This document shows positions 34,590 through 44,632 of a stretch of 64,000 nucleotides of DNA, in pieces. The stretch is taken from NCBI RefSeq assembly GCF_001552615.1, contig NZ_BCRN01000010.1, positions 62,001 through 126,000 of the forward strand, written 5' to 3'. Position 1 is the first letter of the stretch. Every line of letters begins with the position of its first letter. Both the position numbers and the translations under genes were made by a program. The notes under the pieces are model-generated. The model saw only the letters and a list, made by a program, of their open reading frames with translations. It made no database searches and had not been told where the DNA came from. The DNA is from Millisia brevis NBRC 105863. GTDB lineage: Bacteria > Actinomycetota > Actinomycetes > Mycobacteriales > Mycobacteriaceae.

Positions 34590-35882
34590 GTGACCGACGC
34601 CGAACCGACCGCCGGTTCGGGCCGGGTCTCGATGTTCACCGCCCTGAAAACGCGCAACTACCGGCTGTGGGCCTCGGGACAGATCGTCTCGCTGGTCGGC
34701 ACCTGGATGCAGCGCGTCGCCCAGGACTGGCTGGTGCTCAGCCTCAGCGACGGCAATGCCTTCGCCCTCGGCGTCGTGATGGCCCTGCAGTTCGGTCCGA
34801 CCCTGGTGCTGTCGATGTGGGGCGGCGTCCTGGCCGACCGATACGACAAGCGGCGCATCCTGATCGGCACCCAGAGCATCGCCGCCCTGCTCGGGCTGAT
34901 CCTCGGGCTGCTCGACGTCACCGGACAGGTGCAGCTCTGGCACGTCGGGCTGTTGGCGCTGCTGCTCGGCTGCTCCTCGGCGATCGATGCCCCTGTGCGG
35001 CAGTCGTTCACGATCGAGATGGTCGGCCGCGACCGGCTGTCGAATGCGATCGCGCTCAACTCGATGACCTTCAACACCGCTCGGGTGATCGGACCGGCGG
35101 TTGCCGGCATCCTGATCGCTGCCGTCGGCACCGGGTGGGCCTTCCTGATCAACGCGGGATCCTTTGTCGCGGTGCTGATCGGGTTGCTGCTGATGCGCAC
35201 CGCCGACCTGTACCCGGTACCGCACGCGCCGCGCGAGAAGGGGCAGGTGCGCGCCGGGGTGCGGTACGTCTTCGCGCGGCCGGATCTGCGGCTGACCCTG
35301 CTGATCGTCGTGGCGGCCTCCGGTTTCGGCGCGCAATTCCCGCTGAGCCTGTCGGTCCTGACCCGCAACGGATTCGGCGGCGGCGCGGACGCCTACGGCA
35401 TGCTGACGACCATCCTCGCCTGCGGCACCCTGCTCGGCGCCGGGCTCGCCGCCCGGCGCTCACGCGTCCTCGGTCTCGGGGCGCTCACCGGGGCGGCGAT
35501 CGCCTTCGGGATCTCGTTGATCGTCGTCGGCCTGATGCCGGGATATCTCTGGGTGGCAATCGCGCTCGTCCCCGCCGGGGTGCTGTCGCTGACGGTGAGC
35601 AATGCGGCGATGGGCATCATGCAGGCCCGCGTGCCCGCCGAGATGCGCGGCCGGGTGATGGGGCTGTACACGATGTTCTTCCTCGGCTCGACCCCGATCG
35701 GCTCGATGATCCTCGGCTACCTGGCCAATGCGGTCGATCCGCGCGCACCGCTCTGGTTCGGCGGCGCGATCACCGTCGTCGTCGGCATCATCGGCTCGGT
35801 CCTGGTCGCCGGTGGCCTGCGCGTCACCGATGCCGGCGATCCCGGTCCGCCCGCCGCGGACCCGCAGTCGCTCACCGCCTGA
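34590..35882 (+). CDS. MFS transporter (DHA3/EntS-like)
   Basis: This 430-residue protein has 12 helices and belongs to the MFS branch related to siderophore or macrolide exporters. It opens FTALKTRNYRLWASGQIVSL then GTWMQRVAQDWLVL, with the loop 2-3 motif GGVLADRYDKRRILI and a helix 4-5 region AIDAPVRQSFTIEMVG. The GTG start is at 34590, 37 bases after marR. It probably exports a compound sensed by the MarR protein. The second transporter of this type in the window is at 48162-49442. Confidence 0.92.
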   Translation: MTDAEPTAGSGRVSMFTALKTRNYRLWASGQIVSLVGTWMQRVAQDWLVLSLSDGNAFALGVVMALQFGPTLVLSMWGGVLADRYDKRRILIGTQSIAALLGLILGLLDVTGQVQLWHVGLLALLLGCSSAIDAPVRQSFTIEMVGRDRLSNAIALNSMTFNTARVIGPAVAGILIAAVGTGWAFLINAGSFVAVLIGLLLMRTADLYPVPHAPREKGQVRAGVRYVFARPDLRLTLLIVVAASGFGAQFPLSLSVLTRNGFGGGADAYGMLTTILACGTLLGAGLAARRSRVLGLGALTGAAIAFGISLIVVGLMPGYLWVAIALVPAGVLSLTVSNAAMGIMQARVPAEMRGRVMGLYTMFFLGSTPIGSMILGYLANAVDPRAPLWFGGAITVVVGIIGSVLVAGGLRVTDAGDPGPPAADPQSLTA

Positions 35883-36026
35883 ACGCACCGGCCGGTCGCT
35901 TCTTCCCGGCCTGTCGAATGCTGTCCGAAATGCCCGGGTCGGCCGGTTGGTCAAGTGTCCCTTGCGGTTCGCGCTCGCGCAGGTGTGACGCACGAGACCG
36001 GGGGGCCCGGAGTAGCGTTTGCAGTC

Positions 36027-36824
36027 ATGTCGGATCTGACTGATTTGCTCAACGAGGAACGAATCGCTCTCGACGTGCAGGTCGACACCCGTGACGAGGC
36101 GCTGCGCGCCGCCGGCGGCCTGCTCGAGAGCGGCGGAATTGCCGATCGCGCTTATACGGACGCGATGATCGACAATGTCGAAACCAATGGCCCGTACATC
36201 GTGGTCGCCCCGGGCTTCGCGTTCGCGCACGCCCGACCGTCCGAGGCGGTGCATCGCACCGGGATGTCGTGGATCCGCCTCGCGAAACCGGTGACCTTCG
36301 GGCACAAGACAAATGACCCCGTCACCCTGGTGGTGGCGTTGGCGGCCGTCGATGCGACCGCCCACCGCTCGGCGATGGCCGCGCTCGCGAAGGTCCTGGG
36401 GGACCCGCAGAAGCGTGCCGCCCTCGACAGTGTCGCGACCCCGGCGCAGCTGCTGGAACTGCTCGACGATCGCCCCGCCGCGTCCGCCGAGGCGGCTCCG
36501 GCGTCCACCTCGGGAGCCGCCGCCGGCTCGTCGACCTCCAAGAACCTGATCCTGACCGTCTGCGGAAACGGGTTGGGCACCAGCCTGTTCTTGAAGAACA
36601 CCCTCGAACAGGTGCTCGGTACCTGGGGCTGGGGGTCGTACATCACCGTCGAGGCCACCGACACGATCTCGGCCAAGGGCCGCGCCAAGGAAGCGGACCT
36701 GATCCTCACCTCCGGTGAGATCGCCAAGACGTTGGGCGATGTGGGCATCCCGGTCAAGGTGATCGACGACTTCACCTCCACCCGGGAAGTCGACGCCGCA
36801 CTGCGCGACTCCTACGACGTCTAA
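36027..36824 (+). CDS. PTS IIA-IIB fusion, ascorbate (Ula) type
   Basis: This 265-residue cytoplasmic phosphotransfer protein has an N-terminal EIIA domain of the mannitol/ascorbate fold with phospho-His68 in GFAFAHARPSEAV. An Ala/Ser/Gly linker (150-172) leads to an EIIB domain with phospho-Cys179 in LTVCGNGLGTSLFLK, typical of UlaB. In E. coli these are separate proteins (UlaC and UlaB). It is followed 45 bases later by the matching IIC gene. Phosphate would come from EI and HPr encoded elsewhere. Confidence 0.92.
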   Translation: MSDLTDLLNEERIALDVQVDTRDEALRAAGGLLESGGIADRAYTDAMIDNVETNGPYIVVAPGFAFAHARPSEAVHRTGMSWIRLAKPVTFGHKTNDPVTLVVALAAVDATAHRSAMAALAKVLGDPQKRAALDSVATPAQLLELLDDRPAASAEAAPASTSGAAAGSSTSKNLILTVCGNGLGTSLFLKNTLEQVLGTWGWGSYITVEATDTISAKGRAKEADLILTSGEIAKTLGDVGIPVKVIDDFTSTREVDAALRDSYDV

Positions 36825-36869
36825 CCGCCACCCGCGCACCGCGCGACCTTTTCTGCCCGAGGAGAACCG

Positions 36870-38432
36870 ATGAACATTCTCGTGTCCATTGCCGAGTTCA
36901 TCGTCAACGAAATACTGTCCGTACCTGCCTATCTCATCGGTATCATCACCGCCGTGGGTCTGATCGCCCTGCGCAAGTCGGTGGGTCAGGTGATCGGCGG
37001 CGCGCTGAAAGCCACCCTGGGCTTTCTGCTGATCGGAGCCGGCGCCGGGTTGGTCACCTCGTCGCTGCGACCGCTCGGCGTGATGATCCAGGGCGCCGCC
37101 GGCTCGCAGGGCGTCGTGCCGACCAACGAGGCGATCGTCGGTATCGCCCAGGACGAGTTCGGGGCCCGGGTCGCCTGGCTGATGATTCTCGGCTTCGCGA
37201 TCAGCCTGGTGCTGGCCCGCTTCACCCCGCTGCGCTACGTCTTCCTGACCGGTCACCACACCCTGTTCATGGCGACCCTGCTGACGATCGTGCTGGCCAC
37301 CGCCGGCCTTCCCGGCGTGACCGTCGTCGCCGTCGGCGGCATCCTGCTCGGTGTCGTGATGGTGGCGCTGCCCGCGATCGCGCAACCGTGGACCAAGCGG
37401 ATCACCGGCGACAACTCGATCGCCATCGGCCACTTCGGCACCCTCGGCTATATCGCCTCCGGTGTCACCGGCCGGTTCGTCGGCGGCCGCAAGAGCCCCT
37501 CGACCGAGGATCTCAAACTTCCGGAATCGCTGCGCTTCCTGCGTGATTCGATGGTCGCGACCGCCCTGTCGATGGTGCTGATGTACCTCGTCGTCGGCCT
37601 GATCTACCTCGGCCGGGCCGGATCGGAGACCGCTTTCGCCGCCTTCGCCGACGACTCGGGCGCCGGCGCGGCCACCGACGTCGGCAACTACCTGATGATG
37701 GGCGTCACCCAGGGTCTGGGCTTCGGCGTCGCGGTCGCGGTGATCCTCTTCGGTGTGCGGACCATCCTCGGCGAGCTGGTGCCCGCCTTCCAGGGCATCG
37801 CCAAGCGCGTTGTGCCCGGCGCGGTTCCGGCGCTCGACGCCCCGATCGTGTTCCCGTACGCGCAGAACGCCGTGCTGATCGGCTTCGTGTCGAGCTTCGT
37901 CGCCGGCCTGGTCGGCCTCGCGGTGCTCTCGCTCTGGCTCGGACCGGCCTTCGGGTGGATCCTGGTGCTGCCCGGTCTGGTGCCGCACTTCTTCACCGGT
38001 GGCGCCGCGGGCGTCTACGGCAATGCGACCGGTGGACGTCGGGGCGCGATCGCCGGCGCCTTCGTCAACGGCCTGTTGATCACCTTCCTGCCGGCGCTGC
38101 TGGTGCGGGTACTCGGCTCGTTCGGCTCGGAGAACACCACCTTCGGTGACACCGACTTCGGCTGGTACGGCATCCTGCTCGGCAACGCCGCCAAGCTCGG
38201 CACCGTCTGGGGTGTGGTCACCATGCTGCTGATCGGCGCGATCCTGCTGCTGGTCGCCGTCGCAGTGCAGCGCAAGCTCGTCGACACCGACTGGGATCCG
38301 TCGGGTGGTCGGCCGCGCGCCGCAGCCGCCGCACCGGTCGATGGCGACGTTCCGGTCGCGGCCGGACGGACCTACGCCCGGATCGCACCGCCGCGTGGAG
38401 CGCCGACCCCGCCGCCGCCGCCGGCCGAGTAA
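36870..38432 (+). CDS. ulaA: PTS IIC component, ascorbate (UlaA) type
   Basis: This 520-residue integral membrane sugar-translocating subunit has about 11 helices. UlaA-family landmarks are VPAYLIGIITAVGLIALRKS, FTPLRYVFLTGHHTLFMATL, GHFGTLGYIASGVTG and FTGGAAGVYGNATGGRRGAI. A Pro-rich tail (PPRGAPTPPPPPAE) ends the protein. GAGGAG precedes the ATG. It forms a complete permease with the IIA-IIB fusion. No ascorbate-degrading enzymes lie nearby, so the transported sugar is uncertain. Confidence 0.93.
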   Translation: MNILVSIAEFIVNEILSVPAYLIGIITAVGLIALRKSVGQVIGGALKATLGFLLIGAGAGLVTSSLRPLGVMIQGAAGSQGVVPTNEAIVGIAQDEFGARVAWLMILGFAISLVLARFTPLRYVFLTGHHTLFMATLLTIVLATAGLPGVTVVAVGGILLGVVMVALPAIAQPWTKRITGDNSIAIGHFGTLGYIASGVTGRFVGGRKSPSTEDLKLPESLRFLRDSMVATALSMVLMYLVVGLIYLGRAGSETAFAAFADDSGAGAATDVGNYLMMGVTQGLGFGVAVAVILFGVRTILGELVPAFQGIAKRVVPGAVPALDAPIVFPYAQNAVLIGFVSSFVAGLVGLAVLSLWLGPAFGWILVLPGLVPHFFTGGAAGVYGNATGGRRGAIAGAFVNGLLITFLPALLVRVLGSFGSENTTFGDTDFGWYGILLGNAAKLGTVWGVVTMLLIGAILLLVAVAVQRKLVDTDWDPSGGRPRAAAAAPVDGDVPVAAGRTYARIAPPRGAPTPPPPPAE

Positions 38433-38448
38433 TCCACGGCAACTGTTA

Positions 38449-38513
38449 CAAACGGAACCTGTACGGGGAGCGCACACGATAATCGTGGCCGCGACCGGTG
38501 CAGGTTCCGTTTG
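38449..38513. terminator. Long two-part hairpin after the PTS operon
   Basis: There is an outer 13-bp perfect dyad, CAAACGGAACCTG (38449-38461) with CAGGTTCCGTTTG (38501-38513), and an inner dyad CACGAT-A-ATCGTG (38475-38487). It lies between the IIC stop and the RBS TAGGAGG of the RNA methylase, so it can terminate the PTS transcript or attenuate entry into the next gene. Confidence 0.65.
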
Positions 38514-38531
38514 CAATACGTAGGAGGCCCA

Positions 38532-39332
38532 GTGCACGTCGTCGACATCGACGACCCGACCGATCCGCGGGTGGACGACTTCCGCGACCTCAACTCGGTC
38601 GACCGCCGCCCCGACCTGCCCGGTGGGCGCGGCCTGGTGATCGCCGAGGGCGTCCTGGTGGTGCAGCGCATGCTGGTCTCGCGGTACCGGCCGATCGCCC
38701 TGCTCGGGGTGCAGCGCCGCCTCGACGAACTCGGCGACGACCTGGCCGATGTCGATGTCCCCTTCTACCGGGCCGACGCCGACGTGATGGCGAAGGTGGT
38801 CGGCTTCCACCTCAACCGCGGGGTGCTCGCCGCCGCCCGCCGCCTCGACCCGCTACCGCTGGCCGAGGTGCTGGGGGCGGAGATGATCACCGTGCTCGAG
38901 GGGGTCAACGACCACGAGAACATCGGTTCGATCTTCCGCAATGCCGCCGGCATGGACGTCGGCGCGGTGGTCCTCGGGCCGGGCTGCGCCGACCCGCTGT
39001 ACCGCAGGTCGGTGCGGGTGTCGATGGGCCACGCCCTGCGGATTCCGTACGCGGTGACCTCGCGTTGGCCGGCCGATCTGGCGACGATCCGCGAGTCCGG
39101 CTACCGGGTGGTCGCGATGACGCCGAGCCCGGATGCGGTCCCGCTGGCCCGGGCCGTGGGCGAGGGGCCGGTGGCGGTGATGCTCGGCGCCGAGGGCCCG
39201 GGTCTGACCGAGCACGCGATGCGCGCGGCGGATGTGCGGGCCCGCATCCCGATGTCGCCCGGTACCGATTCGTTGAACGTGGCGACCGCCGCCGGGTTGG
39301 CGTTCTACGAGCGTGTCAGAATGCGTCCGTGA
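38532..39332 (+). CDS. SpoU/TrmH-family RNA methyltransferase
   Basis: This 266-residue SPOUT-class methylase transfers a methyl group from SAM to the 2'-O of a ribose in tRNA or rRNA. It has an N-terminal substrate-binding domain (1-105), motif 1 NDHENIGSIFRN (126-137), motif 2 MLGAEGPGLTEH and the knot motif 3 IPMSPGTDSLNVATAAGLAF. It corresponds to Rv0881. The GTG start at 38532 follows TAGGAGG by 4 bases. It overlaps the next small membrane gene by four bases. Confidence 0.93.
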   Translation: MHVVDIDDPTDPRVDDFRDLNSVDRRPDLPGGRGLVIAEGVLVVQRMLVSRYRPIALLGVQRRLDELGDDLADVDVPFYRADADVMAKVVGFHLNRGVLAAARRLDPLPLAEVLGAEMITVLEGVNDHENIGSIFRNAAGMDVGAVVLGPGCADPLYRRSVRVSMGHALRIPYAVTSRWPADLATIRESGYRVVAMTPSPDAVPLARAVGEGPVAVMLGAEGPGLTEHAMRAADVRARIPMSPGTDSLNVATAAGLAFYERVRMRP

Positions 39333-39682
39333 TGGCGCCCGAGCACCGGCCCCCGACATCCGGCGGGGTGCTGCCGGTGCCCGCCGACGAGGTTCCCCGC
39401 CTGGATAGGCAGCGCGTCCCGTCCGACAGTTGGTGGACCGGGGTCACCCTGCTGGCGTTCTCCGCGGTGTTGACCGGGGTGGGGATCGCGACCCTGGGCG
39501 GATTGTTGGCTCAGGTCGCCGGCTCGATCGCCGCGATCGTCTACGTCGTCGGACTGTCTTTCGCGGGGCCGATAATGCTGCGCCGATGGTTGAACGTCCC
39601 GGTATGGCGCTGGTGCGCGCGCGGGGCGGGGCTCGGCGGAATCCTCGGCATCCTGGCGTTGCCGATCCTGCTGGCCGTCTGA
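39329..39682 (+). CDS. Small conserved membrane protein
   Basis: This 117-residue protein has a soluble N-terminus (VLPVPADEVPRLDRQRVPSD) and three helices (WWTGVTLLAFSAVLTGVGIA, GSIAAIVYVVGLSFAGPIML, GGILGILALPILLAV). It corresponds in place to Rv0882. The GTG start overlaps the methylase stop (GTGA) and is followed immediately by an ATG that is also usable. Function is unknown. A strong terminator follows. Confidence 0.75.
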   Translation: MMAPEHRPPTSGGVLPVPADEVPRLDRQRVPSDSWWTGVTLLAFSAVLTGVGIATLGGLLAQVAGSIAAIVYVVGLSFAGPIMLRRWLNVPVWRWCARGAGLGGILGILALPILLAV

Positions 39683-39689
39683 ACGAAAC

Positions 39690-39717
39690 GGGCCGGGCAT
39701 CCGTGGATGCCCGGCCC
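39690..39717. terminator. Bidirectional terminator between the membrane gene and sepH
   Basis: GGGCCGGGCATCC (39690-39702) pairs perfectly with GGATGCCCGGCCC (39705-39717) around a 2-base gap. It lies directly between convergent stops. Confidence 0.85.
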
Positions 39718-39751
39718 GATCGATGTTCTGTGCCAATGCGGCTCGCGTGGA

Positions 39752-40696
39752 CTACTGTCCGGCGCTGCGGACCCCCAACAGCACGTCCTCCCAGGACGGC
39801 ATCGCGGGCTTGCCACGCTTATTGCGCGGGGCGGGCTTCGGACGGGCGGCCGCGTTCGGACGCGAGGCGGAACCGTCCCGACCGGCGGTACCGGTGGCGG
39901 CCCGATCGTCGCGGACCGGCTCGGCCTGCGGCTCGTCGACCTCGGCGATGACCTCCGGCTCCGGCGAGGCGGCCGCGGTACGGCGCGGGGCCGGTGCCTC
40001 GGAGCGCCGCGGCGCGGGCGTCTCCGAACGACGCGGCGCGGGAGCTTCCGGGCGGGGCTCGATGACCCGCGATTCCGGCTCCGAGTAACTGATCGCGGAG
40101 ATCGCGCGCAGGCCGTGGCTGGTATCCGGGTCGATCAATTCGCCGGCCGCGGTGTCCAGCGGATGCACGCTGCCGCCGTGACCGTCCGGGGCGAACCGCC
40201 AATGGGCCGAGATCGTCGAGGCGCCCGCCTGCCACTGCAGCCGGGTGACCCAGTGATCGTCGTCCTTCCAGGCGTCCCAGGTCAGTCCCTCGGGGGCGTG
40301 GCCGCGCTCGCGGAACGCCGCCTCGACCACCTCCTCGAGGGTTTCCACCGCGGGCCCGTTGGCCCGGACCGGATGAGCGGCACGGGCCAACTGGGCGGCG
40401 CGGTCACGTTCGAGGAGGACGGGGTGAGCGAAACGCTCCACCTTGTCCGCCGGCATGCCCGACTCGGCGGCAATCGATTCCACCGAGGCGCCCGCACGAA
40501 TACGGGCCTGGATTTCGCGTGGTCGCATCGCTGCATCCATTTCGATTTCGATTTGCCCGAGGCGGGCGAGATCACCGCGAGCGGCGGCCCGCAGTGTGTC
40601 GTCGGCGACCAGACGGAACTTCTCGCCGGTCTCCGGATCGGAGCACACCACGTGCTTGCGGTCGGAGGCTAGGCCGATGACTCGAATGTCTCGCAC
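39752..40696 (-). CDS. sepH: Septation protein SepH (DUF3071)
   Basis: This 314-residue protein is an actinobacterial cell-division factor that binds FtsZ and promotes filament bundling. The N-terminal DUF3071 domain (RDIRVIGLASDRKHVVCSD to about 170) contains a helix-turn-helix-like segment (RPREIQARIRAGASVESIAA). The C-terminal half is disordered with APAPRRSE repeats, then a basic patch (ARPKPAPRNKRGKP) and the conserved end PSWEDVLLGVRSAGQ. The GTG at 40694-40696 is preferred over the longer frame because GGAGG precedes it and homologues begin MRDIRVIG. It corresponds to Rv0883c and sits next to serC as in mycobacteria. Confidence 0.92.
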   Translation of the reverse strand: MRDIRVIGLASDRKHVVCSDPETGEKFRLVADDTLRAAARGDLARLGQIEIEMDAAMRPREIQARIRAGASVESIAAESGMPADKVERFAHPVLLERDRAAQLARAAHPVRANGPAVETLEEVVEAAFRERGHAPEGLTWDAWKDDDHWVTRLQWQAGASTISAHWRFAPDGHGGSVHPLDTAAGELIDPDTSHGLRAISAISYSEPESRVIEPRPEAPAPRRSETPAPRRSEAPAPRRTAAASPEPEVIAEVDEPQAEPVRDDRAATGTAGRDGSASRPNAAARPKPAPRNKRGKPAMPSWEDVLLGVRSAGQ

Positions 40697-40809
40697 GGGG
40701 CCTCCCTCGCGGTCGTCGATCGGTGGCGCTCGAAGAACCACACTAGTGTAATTCGCGACCCATAACGGTTCGGACACGCCGCCGACTCGACATCACTTCG
40801 GCTCGGTGA

Positions 40810-42099
<1,290 letters not shown>

Positions 42100-42984
42100 T
42101 CAGAGCGGGTCGATTCCGATCGAGGCGTGGGCGAGGCCGGCTCCCAGCAGCCAGGACCCGCGGACCCGGAATCTGTTACCCGTCACCGCCGGAACCGGGA
42201 TCAATTTGGTGCCGTTCAGGCTCGGATAATCGGCCAGCCATCGGGCGCCGAATCGCATCGTCCCACCAAGCCGTAGCGCGTTGACCTCGGTCTCGGCCGG
42301 TAGCGAGATCGTGTACGAGAACGTCACCTCTGGATCCACCACCTCGGTGAAGTCGGTCTGCCACACCTGCTGCCAAGGGGAGACGTCGGTGACCCGCGGA
42401 GTCTCCCAGCGTCCGGTGTCGGCGTAGTGGGGCCATTCGTGTCGGATGACAGGGATCACGTACCCGTAGAACCGGTTGTCGGTGTGGACGAGCTGGACCG
42501 CGGTCCGGTAGCCGGCGGGGAGCATCCTGGTGTTCTCGGTGATCACGCGCCGTTCGCGGAGCGTGTTGACCACCGGGACCAGGGTTTCGTCGATCAGCGC
42601 AGTGTCGATGAGTTCGGCGATCACCACATCCGCCGACGGTAGGTCGGCGGTTCTCACGTCGCCTTCGACGACCTCGATGGTGTCGGCGAACCCATTGGCA
42701 TCGGCGGCGGCTCGCAAGGACTCGGCCAGCAACGGGTTCATTTCGACGGCGACGACCCGACCCGCTCCGGCTGCGGCCGCGGTCAGCGAGAGGATGCCTG
42801 TGCCCGCGCCGGCTTCGACGACGGTATCGCCGGGGCGTACAACCTCGGTCACCGCGGTCATCAACGCCGACGTGCGTGCCCGGTCGACCAGGCACTCGTA
42901 GGGGAAATCGGTATTAGACCAGTAGGTTTCGAGATGCTCGTGATCCTTCTCGGACAGGGCTTCTGCGACGTCGGCGCGGGTCAT
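42100..42984 (-). CDS. SAM-dependent methyltransferase (PRMT/PrmA-like)
   Basis: This 294-residue class I methyltransferase has motif I VVEAGAGTGILSL (55-67), the acidic post-I residue VAVEMNPLLAES and a motif II-like VVIAELIDTALIDETLVP. It ends with a beta-rich C-terminal half (FSYTISLPAETEVNALRLGG). The acidic AELIDT...DE segment recalls the double-E loop of protein arginine methyltransferases, so a protein substrate is possible. The ATG (42982-42984) overlaps the stop of the DUF6545 gene by four bases (ATGA), so it is translationally coupled to it. It is the last gene of the XRE-ImmA-DUF6545 cassette. Confidence 0.85.
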   Translation of the reverse strand: MTRADVAEALSEKDHEHLETYWSNTDFPYECLVDRARTSALMTAVTEVVRPGDTVVEAGAGTGILSLTAAAAGAGRVVAVEMNPLLAESLRAAADANGFADTIEVVEGDVRTADLPSADVVIAELIDTALIDETLVPVVNTLRERRVITENTRMLPAGYRTAVQLVHTDNRFYGYVIPVIRHEWPHYADTGRWETPRVTDVSPWQQVWQTDFTEVVDPEVTFSYTISLPAETEVNALRLGGTMRFGARWLADYPSLNGTKLIPVPAVTGNRFRVRGSWLLGAGLAHASIGIDPL

Positions 42985-44051
42985 GATGTCCTTTCGGTCA
43001 GGGGCCAGATTCTGGCGATGCGTTCGAGCTGGTCGTGATCCACCGACCACCGGGCACCGGGATCGGTCGGGGGTGAGTCGCGGCCGTTGATGGCATTGCG
43101 AATGCTGGTGGCCAATACGGCCGTCTCGTACCGGTCGTCGCCGAAGCGGGCGCGGGCCACGGCCCGTTCCTCCCCGGAGACGTGCAGGTATGGGGCCAGG
43201 ACCGTCATGGCATCGGCGATATCGGTCAGCATCCAGGTTTCCCGTTCGCGGGCGCTGATCGCTCCGACGGTCAGGGATGCCTCGGGCACGCTGACGGTCA
43301 GGTCTCGCCACAGCGGCGCGAGCGTCGCCACCCGGCGCGATGCTCGACGTTCGTCGAGGGCGCGGGTGAATGGGCCGACCCCGGCAACCACGGCGAGCGC
43401 CACGAGGTAGTAGGCCGGGCTGAGGCCACCGGTAACGAAGGCGATGGCAGCCTGCAACTCCGGCGTCAATCGTCCCGCCGCCACGGCCGGAGCCCAGGCG
43501 AGCATCAGGAAGAGCTGAAGTAGGCCGATGACGGATACGACCAGGAGCAACCCGACCGCGGCGCGGTCTCGTGTGGTGACAAGGTGTCGAATCCTACTGG
43601 CCGAGACGTAGAGGGCGAGCACAGCCGCCGCCGCGAGTGGGCCGGAGGCAAGGACGAGAAAGGCACCGGTACGCGCGGATGCCTCCATCTGTCCGTCGGG
43701 AACCGAAGGCGAAGCGGGCAGCGTCGCCAGCCAACAGAACAGGTATGCCGATCCGCTCGCGATCAACAATGGCCGCCGAGCCGGCAGCCACGATCGCCAG
43801 CCCGTCAACGATGCTGCGATCCAGAACATCCCCACATCGCCGGCCAGTAGCCACAGCCAGAACGCGTAGGTCGTCGGTACGGTCGGGCCCGCGATCTCGG
43901 CGAGAACGGGCAACGTGGCAGCGATGGCCCAGCAGATCAGGACTGCGGTGACCAGCCGATGGACCGGGCTGGTCAGCAGCGGTACGCGGATGCAGATGAC
44001 CACCCATCCGGCCGCGACGATCGCGACCAGAAGTGGTTCAGAAGGTAGCAA
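42981..44051 (-). CDS. DUF6545 / MAB_1171c-family multi-pass membrane protein
   Basis: This 356-residue protein has seven to eight N-terminal membrane helices (to about residue 230) and a cytoplasmic C-terminal domain of about 120 residues. That domain begins RALDERRASRRVATLAPLWRDLTVSVPE, which is the DUF6545 hallmark. The family is known as a putative transporter, usually beside an ImmA-type protease and an XRE regulator, exactly as here. The only start is a TTG at 44049-44051, inside the end of the protease gene (14-base overlap), so translation is probably coupled. Its role is unproven; a sensor, channel or pheromone receptor are options. Confidence 0.85.
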   Translation of the reverse strand: MLPSEPLLVAIVAAGWVVICIRVPLLTSPVHRLVTAVLICWAIAATLPVLAEIAGPTVPTTYAFWLWLLAGDVGMFWIAASLTGWRSWLPARRPLLIASGSAYLFCWLATLPASPSVPDGQMEASARTGAFLVLASGPLAAAAVLALYVSASRIRHLVTTRDRAAVGLLLVVSVIGLLQLFLMLAWAPAVAAGRLTPELQAAIAFVTGGLSPAYYLVALAVVAGVGPFTRALDERRASRRVATLAPLWRDLTVSVPEASLTVGAISARERETWMLTDIADAMTVLAPYLHVSGEERAVARARFGDDRYETAVLATSIRNAINGRDSPPTDPGARWSVDHDQLERIARIWPLTERTS

Positions 44052-44553
44052 GGAGTCGGTCGATCACGGGGTCCCGATGTCGTGCACGACGTCCACCGGT
44101 GACCGCCAGGCGTGCGAAGACCTCTGCTTCGATCTCCTCCACCGATCCGTAGCTGGCACGGTGGTGCGGGATCGCGCCGCGTCCTCTGGCGATCGTGGAG
44201 GCAACGCGCTCGTCGGTGGGGTTCGGCCAGGAACGGATCATTCCCCCGAGTACCGGATCGGGTGTGTGGCGCAAGACGATATGTCCGAGCTCGTGAGCGA
44301 CCACGACGGCCAGGCGCTCCTTGCTCTCGGCGCGATCGTGCACGATGAGGTTCTCGGGCGTGCTGGTCCTGATCCACAAGCCGTCGATCCCCGGTGGCAT
44401 GTGGGGCACGCCACACAGCCGGATCGGTTCGCCGATGCGCTCGGTGGCGGCGGCGACGGTTTCGGCAATGTCGAAGCGCCCGGACAGTCGCAGTCCGTTC
44501 AACGTTGCGCGCGCTCGCTGTGCTGCAGCGTCCGATGGGGCGGTGTCGCTCAT
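44038..44553 (-). CDS. ImmA/IrrE-family HELGH metallopeptidase
   Basis: This 171-residue protein has the zinc-protease motif HELGH (87-91) in RLAVVVAHELGHIVLRH and a downstream acidic helix EEIEAEVFARLAVTGG, which supplies the third ligand in ImmA/IrrE proteases. Such proteases typically cleave an XRE-type repressor encoded next door, releasing genes under its control. The XRE gene at 44633-45085 is the obvious partner. The start ATG is at 44551-44553. The DUF6545 gene starts inside its end. Confidence 0.88.
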   Translation of the reverse strand: MSDTAPSDAAAQRARATLNGLRLSGRFDIAETVAAATERIGEPIRLCGVPHMPPGIDGLWIRTSTPENLIVHDRAESKERLAVVVAHELGHIVLRHTPDPVLGGMIRSWPNPTDERVASTIARGRGAIPHHRASYGSVEEIEAEVFARLAVTGGRRARHRDPVIDRLLATF

Positions 44554-44632
44554 CTCCCGGTTCCTCCCCGGTGGGTTCGAAGCACGCGTCCGGCCACCTG
44601 CAAGCCTGCGAAGCCGCTCGTGCCGACGCTCA

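Noticed and set aside
35460-38810. Minus-strand frame of 1116 codons opposite the PTS genes
   Set aside because: The composition is antisense-like. The PTS IIA-IIB and IIC proteins on the plus strand are unambiguous.
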